Assembly: GCA_014654535.1 (NCBI GenBank)
Contig: BNBA01000020.1
Coordinates: forward strand, 1 to 64,000
DNA: 64,000 nucleotides
Origin: Xanthomonas boreopolis
Lineage (GTDB): Bacteria > Pseudomonadota > Gammaproteobacteria > Xanthomonadales > Xanthomonadaceae
Direction of reading: 5' to 3'
The position numbers were made by a program, and so were the translations under genes. Of the stretch, positions 25,188 through 32,212 are shown in pieces (within the stretch, counting starts at the first letter, position 1; the number at the start of each line of letters is the position of its first letter). Below the pieces are notes generated by a model. It was not told where the DNA came from and searched no databases. It saw only the letters and a list, made by a program, of their open reading frames with translations.

Positions 25188-27203
25188 ATGAGCGACCGTT
25201 TCCAGTTGGTATCCCCCTATTCGCCCGCGGGCGACCAGCCCGCGGCGATCGAGAAGCTGGCCGCCAATTTCGAGGCCGGGCTGGCCAAGCAGGTACTGCT
25301 GGGCGTGACCGGCTCGGGCAAGACCTACACCATCGCCAACGTGGTGCAGCAGATCCAGAAGCCGACGCTGGTGATGGCGCCGAACAAGACGCTGGCGGCG
25401 CAGCTGTACGGCGAGTTCAAGGCGTTCTTCCCGCACAACGCGGTGGAGTATTTCGTCAGCTACTACGACTACTACCAGCCGGAGGCCTACGTGCCTTCGT
25501 CGGACACCTACATCGAGAAGGACAGCTCGATCAACGAGCACATCGAGCAGATGCGGCTGGCGGCGACCAAGACGCTGCTGTCGCGCCGCGACGCGCTGGT
25601 GGTGGCGACGGTGTCGGCGATCTACGGCCTGGGCGCGCCGGAGGATTACCTCTCGCTGCGGTTGATCCTGTCGGTCGGCGAGCACATCGACCAGCGCCAG
25701 CTGATCCGGCACCTGACCGACCTGCAGTACACGCGCAACGAGTTCGAACTGACCCGCGGCGCGTTCCGCGTGCGCGGGGAGGTGGTGGACGTGTTCCCGG
25801 CGGAGTCCGACACCGAGGCGCTGCGCATCGAGCTGTTCGACGGCGACATCGAGAACCTGACCCTGTTCGATCCGCTGACCGGCGAGACGCTGCGCAAGCT
25901 GCAGCGCTACACGGTGTATCCGAAGACCCACTACGCGACCACGCGCGAGCGCACGCTCAGCGCGATCGACACCATCAAGGCGGAACTGAAGGAGCGCCTG
26001 GAGCAGCTCTACGCGCAGAACAAGCTGGTCGAGGCCCAGCGACTGGCCCAGCGCACCCAGTTCGACCTGGAGATGATGGCCGAGGTGGGGTACTGCAACG
26101 GCATCGAGAACTATTCCCGGCACCTCACCGGCAAGGCGCCGGGCGAGCCGCCGCCGACGCTGTTCGACTACCTGCCGCCGGACGCGCTGCTGGTGATCGA
26201 CGAATCGCACGTGACCATCCCGCAGATCGGCGCGATGTACAAGGGCGACCGCTCGCGCAAGGAGACGCTGGTGGAGTTCGGCTTCCGGTTGCCCTCGGCG
26301 CTGGACAACCGGCCGCTGCGCTTCGAGGAATGGGAGGCGCGTTCGCCGCGCAGCATCTACGTCTCGGCGACGCCGGGGCCGTACGAGTTGCGCGAGGGCG
26401 GGGACGAGATCACCGAACTGGTGGTCCGCCCGACCGGCCTCGTCGATCCGGAAGTGGAGATCCGGCCGGTCGCGACCCAGGTCGACGACCTGATGAGCGA
26501 GTGCAACGAGCGGATCAAGCTGGGCGACCGCGTGCTGGTCACCACGCTGACCAAGCGCATGGCCGAGAACCTGACCGAGTACCTCGGCGAGCACGGTATC
26601 CGCGTGCGCTACCTGCACTCGGACATCGATACGGTCGAGCGCGTGGAGATCATCCGCGACCTGCGCCTGGGCAAGTTCGACGTGCTGGTGGGCATCAACC
26701 TGCTGCGCGAGGGCCTGGACATGCCGGAGGTGTCGCTGGTGGCGATCCTGGATGCCGACAAGGAGGGCTTCCTGCGCTCCACCGGGTCGCTGATCCAGAC
26801 CATCGGCCGTGCCGCGCGCAACCTGCGCGGCAAGGCGATCCTGTACGCGGACAAGGTCACCCGGTCGATGCAGGCGGCGATCGACGAAACCGACCGCCGC
26901 CGGCAGAAGCAGATCGAGTACAACGCCGAGCACGGCATCGTGCCCAAGTCGGTGGCGCGGCCGATCGCGGACATCCTGGAAGGCGCCCGGGACGAGGGGG
27001 CGGCGACCGGCAAGGGCAAGTCCAAGACGCGCCGGGCCGCGGAGGAACCCGCGGATTACCGCGCCCTGGGGCCGGCCGAGGCCGCCGCCCGGATCAAGGC
27101 GCTGGAGCAGCAGATGTACCAGCATGCCCGCGACCTGGAGTTCGAGGAGGCGGCCCGGATCCGCGACCAGATCCATCGCCTGAAAGAAGCCAGCCTGGGC
27201 TGA
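25188..27203 (+). CDS. uvrB: Excinuclease ABC subunit B
   Basis: The damage-verifying helicase of nucleotide excision repair, which receives DNA from UvrA and recruits UvrC. The product has 671 residues. GVTGSGKT (39-46) is Walker A; the beta-hairpin region [20 protein letters not shown] follows; LLVIDESHV is Walker B. The helicase motifs [15 protein letters not shown] and QTIGRAARN are intact, and the C-terminal UVR domain ends [23 protein letters not shown] 25188 aligns with the usual N-terminus ([18 protein letters not shown]); the in-frame ATG at 25146 is unlikely. A TATACT at 25151-25156 could be the -10 box. No clear LexA box is seen. Confidence 0.98.
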   Translation: MSDRFQLVSPYSPAGDQPAAIEKLAANFEAGLAKQVLLGVTGSGKTYTIANVVQQIQKPTLVMAPNKTLAAQLYGEFKAFFPHNAVEYFVSYYDYYQPEAYVPSSDTYIEKDSSINEHIEQMRLAATKTLLSRRDALVVATVSAIYGLGAPEDYLSLRLILSVGEHIDQRQLIRHLTDLQYTRNEFELTRGAFRVRGEVVDVFPAESDTEALRIELFDGDIENLTLFDPLTGETLRKLQRYTVYPKTHYATTRERTLSAIDTIKAELKERLEQLYAQNKLVEAQRLAQRTQFDLEMMAEVGYCNGIENYSRHLTGKAPGEPPPTLFDYLPPDALLVIDESHVTIPQIGAMYKGDRSRKETLVEFGFRLPSALDNRPLRFEEWEARSPRSIYVSATPGPYELREGGDEITELVVRPTGLVDPEVEIRPVATQVDDLMSECNERIKLGDRVLVTTLTKRMAENLTEYLGEHGIRVRYLHSDIDTVERVEIIRDLRLGKFDVLVGINLLREGLDMPEVSLVAILDADKEGFLRSTGSLIQTIGRAARNLRGKAILYADKVTRSMQAAIDETDRRRQKQIEYNAEHGIVPKSVARPIADILEGARDEGAATGKGKSKTRRAAEEPADYRALGPAEAAARIKALEQQMYQHARDLEFEEAARIRDQIHRLKEASLG

Positions 27204-27237
27204 GGCGCCACGATCGGCCGGAATTTTCGTGTGGCTA

Positions 27238-27267
27238 TTGTGAAGTGCCCGGGAGCTGGGCTAGAAT
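27238..27267 (+). promoter_or_regulatory. tRNA-Val promoter
   Basis: TTGTGA (27238-27243) and TAGAAT (27262-27267) are separated by 18 bases, a good sigma-70 match ending about 36 bases before the tRNA. Confidence 0.65.
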
Positions 27268-27303
27268 GCGCGCCCCTGCAGAGAGCAACTCACTGCAGAT
27301 GAC

Positions 27304-27378
27304 GGGCGGTTAGCTCAGCGGTAGAGCACTACCTTGACATGGTAGGGGTCACAGGTTCGAACCCTGTACCGCCCACCA
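27304..27378 (+). tRNA. tRNA-Val (GAC)
   Basis: A complete cloverleaf: acceptor GGGCGGT pairs with ACCGCCC, the D arm is GCTC/GAGC, the anticodon stem is CTACC/GGTAG with loop TTGACAT (GAC), and the T arm is ACAGG/CCTGT. CCA is encoded. Confidence 0.97.
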
Positions 27379-27732
27379 CTCCGGACCAGGCAATACAAGG
27401 TTCCGGGTGGCTTCACGATCATCGATGCGATCTCCGCTGACCCAAGGTGACCCTGGTCGATCGGGGTAAGCGCGGTTGCGTATCGATCGTTTCCTGCCGA
27501 TCCGCGCGTAGCGAACGCAGTCGCGCTCCCGTCGCCTGCCATCACGCGGGCTTGCCGGCACGTGGACGCGGAATTACGCCCACGGATGCTGCGATGGCCC
27601 TGTCGAGTCATCCCGAGCAGAGGTCATCATGCCGCGCATTTCGATAGGCATCCCGTTCGGCCATGCGCTCCGTGCGTGCGGACATGGCGCCTGCCGGGCC
27701 GGCCGCGGGCGCCCGTCGCCGAGGGGCGGCGC
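27379..27732. other. Gene-free stretch after tRNA-Val
   Basis: About 350 bases with no convincing gene. Minus-strand reading frames that cross the tRNA are shadows of it. No clear terminator or repeat is visible. Confidence 0.5.
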
Positions 27733-27966
27733 ATGAGCCGGCGCAATCCCGGCCCGGAGCCGACGCCGCCGGATACCGAGCCCGTGTCGGAGAACGTCGA
27801 TTCGCGTGGCCGTCCGCGGGATCCGGAACGGGTCGATGTCAACGATGAGTGGGAGCTGCGCTACTGGGCCCGGGAGCTCGGCTTGACGGAAGACCAGTTG
27901 CGCACGGCGGTGCGCGAGCTCGGCGACCTGGTCACGCGCCTGCGCCAGTACACGCCGCCGCACTGA
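27733..27966 (+). CDS. DUF3606 domain protein
   Basis: A 77-residue protein starting at ATG 27733 after a GAGGGGCGG stretch. The N-terminal 35 residues are a polar Pro-rich tail. The rest matches the DUF3606 pattern: RVDVNDEWELRYWARELG, then an L-x-EDQLRTAVRELGD helix and a final R-x-Y. Small proteins of this family are common in proteobacteria and of unknown function. Members tend to occur next to stress-associated genes, as here. Confidence 0.8.
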   Translation: MSRRNPGPEPTPPDTEPVSENVDSRGRPRDPERVDVNDEWELRYWARELGLTEDQLRTAVRELGDLVTRLRQYTPPH

Positions 27967-28032
27967 AAGGCAGGCTCCCCGGCCTGCCCGATGCCGGTCC
28001 GCCGGCATGACCGAAGCGATATCGGGGCGTTC

Positions 28033-28518
28033 ATGGATCTGCCCGCCTATCTTCTCTATCTCGCCTGGATCGTGGCCGGCCTGGGCGATTTCGCCCTGCA
28101 TCGCCGCAGCGATCTGCCGCATACATCCGGCCTGGCCGAATCCCGCCTGCACCTGGCGCAGCTTTGCGTGGTCGGGTCCGGCGTGCTTGCCTGGTGGGCA
28201 CTGGAGGCCACGTCGACCGCCTGGGGCGTGCTGGCCCTGGCCGCGCTTGCGCATGCCGTGCTCGGCTATGCCGATACGTGCACGGCGTACGGCAAGCGGG
28301 TTCTCTCGCCGTTGGAGCAGCACGTGCACAGCGTGCTCGATATCGCACCGTGGATCTTGTTGGGTTGGGCGGCGCTCGGCATGGACTGGCACGATGGGCG
28401 GCTGCGCTTGGAGCCGCGTGCGCCTGGAGTCCTGCTGGCCCTGCTGGCGCCCGCGCTCCTGCCGGTGATGGCGGCATCCTGGGAGTTCGCCCAGGCCTGG
28501 CGCGTGGCGAAACGGTGA
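28033..28518 (+). CDS. Conserved membrane protein of unknown function
   Basis: A 161-residue protein from ATG 28033 with about four hydrophobic segments: residues 4-22, 44-66 (LCVVGSGVLAWWALE), 70-90 (WGVLALAALAHAVLGY) and 130-150. Polar loops hold DFALHRRSDLPHTSG, ESRLHLAQ and LSPLEQHVHSVLDIAPW, with several conserved-looking histidines. Such proteins occur in sphingomonads and xanthomonads without a known role. The histidines could bind metal or haem, but this is speculation. Confidence 0.65.
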   Translation: MDLPAYLLYLAWIVAGLGDFALHRRSDLPHTSGLAESRLHLAQLCVVGSGVLAWWALEATSTAWGVLALAALAHAVLGYADTCTAYGKRVLSPLEQHVHSVLDIAPWILLGWAALGMDWHDGRLRLEPRAPGVLLALLAPALLPVMAASWEFAQAWRVAKR

Positions 28519-28606
28519 AAGCAGGCGCTGCGCCTCCGGGCTTCCTGGACGTCGTATCGATGGGGTCAGGTGCAGGGTAAGGCTTCGTTCCCAAGGGAAG
28601 ACGCCC

Positions 28607-28750
28607 ATGCCGCACCACAAAGACCCGGCCAGCCCGGCGCCGGACGAGCAAAAGCGCCGCGAGCAGCGGCTCCAGGACAAGCAACGCCAGCAACCGCAGG
28701 ATCCACGCGAGCAACGCGAAGGAAATCCCGAGCAGCGGCAGATCCGTTGA
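28607..28750 (+). CDS. Small hydrophilic protein (47 aa)
   Basis: Starts at ATG 28607 with AAGGGAAG 6 bases upstream and ends at TGA 28748-28750. The product begins MPHHKDPASPAPDEQKRREQ and is almost wholly Gln, Arg, Glu, Asp and Pro, so it is expected to be disordered. It resembles small stress-induced hydrophilic proteins in composition only. The strong ribosome binding site supports translation. Confidence 0.6.
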   Translation: MPHHKDPASPAPDEQKRREQRLQDKQRQQPQDPREQREGNPEQRQIR

Positions 28751-28770
28751 GCTTCCGCCGGGCCGCGATG

Positions 28771-29028
28771 TCAGCCGTCGTCGCGGTCCGGCTTGGGCTT
28801 TTCCTCGGTGCTGGCATAGGTGCCGTGCTGGCCGAAGTTCGGTTGGGTGCGTCCATCGCGCTCGGGATGGCCTTCCGGTTCGCCTTCGCCCAGGCGGCCG
28901 CCGCGGCCGTGTCCGCGAGGGTGGAAGCCTTCCGGCGAGCGGCTTTCAGGGAGGGGCGCCGACGGCGGTTCGCGACGCGGATCGTTCGTTGCCGGAGAGC
29001 GTGGTTGGGGCTTGCGGGAAGACGTCAT
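28771..29028 (-). CDS. Hypothetical hydrophilic protein (85 aa)
   Basis: Minus-strand ORF from ATG 29028 with GGAG about 7 bases upstream. The product is basic and Gly/Pro/Arg-rich (FHPRGHGRGGRLGEGEPEGH) with an acidic end, and is probably disordered. It converges on the 47-residue ORF. Longer minus-strand readings through 29355 lack a better start. No family is recognised. Confidence 0.55.
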   Translation of the reverse strand: MTSSRKPQPRSPATNDPRREPPSAPLPESRSPEGFHPRGHGRGGRLGEGEPEGHPERDGRTQPNFGQHGTYASTEEKPKPDRDDG

Positions 29029-29181
29029 GGGGAACTCCAGTGATTCTTCATGTCGATCCGGTCGATCTGGTCGATCCGGACATGGGACGTGGTTGCGCGG
29101 TGAATCCCGGCAAAGGCGTGCCGGGAATCTTGATCCGGGCATGGCGTGCGGTGCGATGTCATGCCGGCCAAGGAGGTGGTT

Positions 29182-29460
29182 ATGGATCGAGCGACAGTGC
29201 AGGTGGTCGATGAGGAAATGGCGCATTGGCAACAGGAGCACCGGAAAGGCGAACTGGGGTATTGCGAATTCGACCGGGTGCCGGCGAGGGTGGTGCGTGC
29301 CGCCTGCACGCAGTACCTGAGCGACCCAGGCCGGGACGAGCGCGAAGCGCTGCATGCGGTGTACGCCATGCTGGCGTTGCCGGAGGGATCGATGGACGCG
29401 GCGCTGGCCGCCTGGCTGGCGCCGCGCTGCCTGCGGCGCCTGCGCAGCCGGCGGCCATGA
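29182..29460 (+). CDS. Hypothetical protein (92 aa)
   Basis: ATG 29182 follows the excellent ribosome binding site AAGGAGGT. The 92-residue product is probably helical throughout, with EMAHWQQEHRKGELGYCEF near the start and a basic C-terminus (RCLRRLRSRRP). No transmembrane helix or known motif is seen. It points towards the convergent DUF892 gene. Confidence 0.6.
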   Translation: MDRATVQVVDEEMAHWQQEHRKGELGYCEFDRVPARVVRAACTQYLSDPGRDEREALHAVYAMLALPEGSMDAALAAWLAPRCLRRLRSRRP

Positions 29461-29509
29461 CGGACGATGCCCTGTCGCCGTCCGGCGGTCCTGGCCGTGG
29501 ATCCACCGG

Positions 29510-30022
29510 TCAACGCTTGGCCGTCACGCCTTCCGCCGCCTCGCGTTGGAGGAAGCGCTTGACCAGGCCGGTGTGGTGCTCCAGCAGCCAGTCCGCCATG
29601 GCTTGCTCCTCGGCCAGGATGTTCTCGCAGACGGTGGCGATCTCGCCATGGCCGGCCTCGCGGGCGACCACGATCAGCGCGCGATAGGAGGCGACCTCCA
29701 TGTTCTCGAAGGCGTAGCTGATCCCGACGCCTTTGACCACCTCGTCGCTCATCATGGCGTTGCCGGTGGCGTGCACCTGCGCCATCAGGCTGGCGAACAG
29801 GCTTTTCGCGGTGGGCAGCGATCCGCCGAGGCGTTCGATGCAACCGCCGATGCGATCGGCCTGCAGGCGGGTTTCCTCGACGTGGCGTTCGACGCGTTGG
29901 CGCAAGTCGGGGTAGTTCTCGAGCCGGCCCGCAAACGCCTTCATCATCGTCTCGGCTTCCTGCTCCATCGCATAGGCGTCCTGCAGCCATTGCAGAAGGC
30001 GTTTCTCGTAATCGGTGCTCAT
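29510..30022 (-). CDS. DUF892 (YciE/YciF-type) ferritin-like protein
   Basis: A 170-residue four-helix-bundle protein from ATG 30022. The DUF892 pattern is clear: YEKRLLQWLQDAYAMEQEAE in helix 1, RHVEETRLQADRI in helix 2, AFENMEVASYRALIVVAREA in helix 3 and ENILAEEQAMADWL in helix 4. The repeated E-x(6)-Y/H positions would form a di-iron or similar site. The family is linked to stress responses in enterobacteria, but the biochemical role is unsettled. It is divergent from the alpha-glucosidase gene. Confidence 0.85.
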   Translation of the reverse strand: MSTDYEKRLLQWLQDAYAMEQEAETMMKAFAGRLENYPDLRQRVERHVEETRLQADRIGGCIERLGGSLPTAKSLFASLMAQVHATGNAMMSDEVVKGVGISYAFENMEVASYRALIVVAREAGHGEIATVCENILAEEQAMADWLLEHHTGLVKRFLQREAAEGVTAKR

Positions 30023-30324
30023 CGCGTGGGTCCTCGGCTGGAAGTCCGGGATACCGTGGCGTGGCCGGGGTGGATGGAGCGTCGCCGGACGGTGGCCGCC
30101 GGCAGGCCTTTTCACGCCCCGGGCACGATGCCGCACGGCGAAGCGGGACGTTCCGGATCGACCATGGCGCGGCGCGTGGATCCCGGTCCGAGCGCTTCGC
30201 CGCGCCGCGCGGCGAAGGCATGAATACGTATGCGGACGGGCATCCTGAAACCGGCTCGACGCTAAGCTAGCGGGGTTTTCAAGGCGCCGTCCCGCGGGCG
30301 CCTCAGCCCGGAGGGGGGCGCTCG
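30023..30324. promoter_or_regulatory. Divergent intergenic region before the maltodextrin locus
   Basis: 302 bases between the minus-strand DUF892 gene and the plus-strand GH13 gene. It contains the first copy of the LacI-type operator at 30222-30233 and a GGAGGGGGG ribosome binding site before 30325. No clear -35/-10 pair could be assigned. Confidence 0.5.
30222..30233. promoter_or_regulatory. Putative LacI-family operator, copy 1
   Basis: GAATACGTATGC, an imperfect palindrome centred on CG, lies 91 bases before the GH13 alpha-glucosidase start. The same 12 bases recur at 35064-35075 and 40137-40148, in front of the other maltodextrin units. Confidence 0.75.
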
Positions 30325-31938
30325 ATGTCGCAGACTCCATGGTGGCGCGGAGCCGTCATCTACCAGATCTATCCACGCAGTTATCTCGATACCAACGGCG
30401 ATGGCGTCGGCGATCTTCCCGGCATCATCGAGCGGCTGGACTATGTCGCTTCGCTGGGCGTGGACGCGATCTGGGTCTCGCCGTTCTTCAAGTCGCCGAT
30501 GGCCGATTTCGGCTACGACATCGCCGATTACCGCGATGTCGATCCGCTGTTCGGCACGCTCGACGATTTCGACAGGCTGTTGGCCAAGGCGCACGCGCTC
30601 GGCCTGAAGGTGATGATCGACCAGGTGTTCAGCCATACCTCGGCCGACCATGCCTGGTTCCGCGAAAGCCGCGAGGACCGCAGCAATCCCAAGGCGGACT
30701 GGTACGTGTGGGCGGACGCGCGCGAGGACGGCATGCCTCCCAACAACTGGCTGTCGATCTTCGGCGGCGTGGCCTGGCAGTGGGAGCCGCGACGGCGCCA
30801 GTACTACCTGCACAACTTCCTGGCGTCGCAGCCGGACCTGAACTTCCATAATCCGGAAGTGCAGCAGGCCACGCTGGACTACGTGAAGTTCTGGCTGGAC
30901 CGGGGCGTGGATGGGTTCCGGCTGGACTCGATCAACTTCTGCTTCCACGATCCCGCGCTGCGCGACAACCCGGCCAAGCCGATGGAGCTGCGGTTGGGGC
31001 GGGGCTTCAGCCCCGACAATCCGTACGCGTTCCAGTACCACTACTACAACAACACCCAGCCGGAGAACCTCGGGTTCCTCGAGCGCTTGCGCGGGTTGCT
31101 GGACCGGTACCCGGGTACGGTGACGCTCGGCGAGATTTCCTCGGAGGATTCGCTGGCGACCACCGCCGAGTACACCGCGCCGGGGCGCCTGCACATGGGC
31201 TACAGCTTCGAGCTGCTGGTGGACGATTTCAGCGCTTCCTACATCCGCGGGACGGTGGAGCGCCTGGAAGCGACGATGCGCGATGGCTGGCCGTGCTGGG
31301 CGATCTCCAACCACGACGTGCAGCGCGCGGTGACCCGCTGGGGCGGGAAGCCGGCGCGGCCCGAACTGGCGAAGATGCTGGTCGCGATGCTGTGCTCGCT
31401 GCGCGGCTCGGTCTGCGTGTACCAGGGCGAGGAACTCGGCCTGGGCGAGGCGGAAGTGCCGTTCGAGGCGCTGCAGGATCCCTACGGCATCACCTTCTGG
31501 CCCAACTTCAAGGGGCGCGACGGTTGCCGCACGCCGATGCCGTGGCGGGACGAGCCGCTCGCGGGCTTCACCACCGGCAAGCCGTGGCTGCCGATCGCGG
31601 CCGAGCACCGGACGCATGCGGTACAGGTGCAGGAGCCGGACCCGGGCTCGGTCCTGAACGCGTTCCGTGCGTTCCTGGCCTGGCGCAAGACCCAGCCTGC
31701 CTTGGTGGCCGGGGCAATCGAGTTCGTGGATGCGCCGGAACCGGTGCTGATGTTCCGGCGCGAGCTGCAGGGCGAGACGCTCCTGGTGGCGTTCAACCTT
31801 TCCTCCAGGCCCGTGGCGGTGTCGCTGCCGGCGGGGGAGTGGACGCAGGTCGAAGCGCCGGGGCCGACGTCCGGGGCGATCGCCGGAGACACTCTGGCGC
31901 TGCCGGAGTATGCGGCGTTCTTCGCCTGGCAGGCCTGA
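30325..31938 (+). CDS. GH13 alpha-glucosidase (XgtA-like)
   Basis: A 537-residue enzyme without signal peptide, so probably cytoplasmic. It hydrolyses or transfers glucose from maltose-type alpha-1,4-glucosides. D201 in VDGFRLDSINF is the nucleophile, E270 in TLGEIS the acid/base and D331 in AISNHD the transition-state stabiliser. The same spacing and length are known from Xanthomonas XgtA and related GH13 subfamily 23 enzymes. GGAGGGGGG precedes ATG 30325, and an operator copy lies 91 bases upstream. It should process maltose taken up by the transporter at 42491. A terminator follows. Confidence 0.93.
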   Translation: MSQTPWWRGAVIYQIYPRSYLDTNGDGVGDLPGIIERLDYVASLGVDAIWVSPFFKSPMADFGYDIADYRDVDPLFGTLDDFDRLLAKAHALGLKVMIDQVFSHTSADHAWFRESREDRSNPKADWYVWADAREDGMPPNNWLSIFGGVAWQWEPRRRQYYLHNFLASQPDLNFHNPEVQQATLDYVKFWLDRGVDGFRLDSINFCFHDPALRDNPAKPMELRLGRGFSPDNPYAFQYHYYNNTQPENLGFLERLRGLLDRYPGTVTLGEISSEDSLATTAEYTAPGRLHMGYSFELLVDDFSASYIRGTVERLEATMRDGWPCWAISNHDVQRAVTRWGGKPARPELAKMLVAMLCSLRGSVCVYQGEELGLGEAEVPFEALQDPYGITFWPNFKGRDGCRTPMPWRDEPLAGFTTGKPWLPIAAEHRTHAVQVQEPDPGSVLNAFRAFLAWRKTQPALVAGAIEFVDAPEPVLMFRRELQGETLLVAFNLSSRPVAVSLPAGEWTQVEAPGPTSGAIAGDTLALPEYAAFFAWQA

Positions 31939-31964
31939 GGCCGGACGAACATCGCTGCACGAAG

Positions 31965-31999
31965 AAGGCCACGGATGTGCTCCGTGGCCTTTTGCTTTG
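31965..31999 (+). terminator. Terminator of the GH13 alpha-glucosidase gene
   Basis: AAGGCCACGG (31965-31974) pairs with CCGTGGCCTT (31982-31991) around a 7-base loop, followed by TTTGCTTT. Confidence 0.85.
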
Positions 32000-32046
32000 A
32001 CGCCGTTTGCGTTCGTTGTGGACGATTCCGCCGACACGGCAGCGGG

Positions 32047-32122
32047 GCTTGTCGCAGGAGGGACTTCAGTCCGACGCTTTGCGGTAGAGCCCGTCAGGAC
32101 TGAAGTCCCTCCTGCGACAAGC
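32047..32122. repeat. REP-like long inverted repeat
   Basis: Two perfect 26-base arms (32047-32072 and 32097-32122) flank a 24-base spacer whose ends (GACG, CGTC) extend the stem. The arm includes GGAGGGACTTCAGTCC, a sequence type widespread as intergenic palindromes in xanthomonad genomes. It lies between two convergent units and next to both their terminators. Confidence 0.85.
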
Positions 32123-32157
32123 AGGGGCCGTCGCGGTGGTGCTCGAAGCGGGGCGTC

Positions 32158-32188
32158 CAAAAAAAGCCCGCCGTGGTGAGCGGCGGGC
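32158..32188 (-). terminator. Terminator of the TonB receptor gene
   Basis: On the minus strand GCCCGCCG and CGGCGGGC form an 8-bp stem with a 7-base loop, followed by seven T. It lies 24 bases after the receptor stop. Confidence 0.9.
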
Positions 32189-32212
32189 CGTGCATGCATC
32201 CAGGCTGGAGGA

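Noticed and set aside
25002-27176. A 724-codon minus-strand open frame opposite uvrB
   Set aside because: It mirrors the GC-rich uvrB codons; the predicted protein is Leu/Arg/His/Gly-biased without any motif, and uvrB on the other strand is unambiguous.
27315-27611. Minus-strand frames crossing tRNA-Val with a GSNL-like segment
   Set aside because: The segment is the known reverse translation of tRNA T-arm sequence, not a protein.
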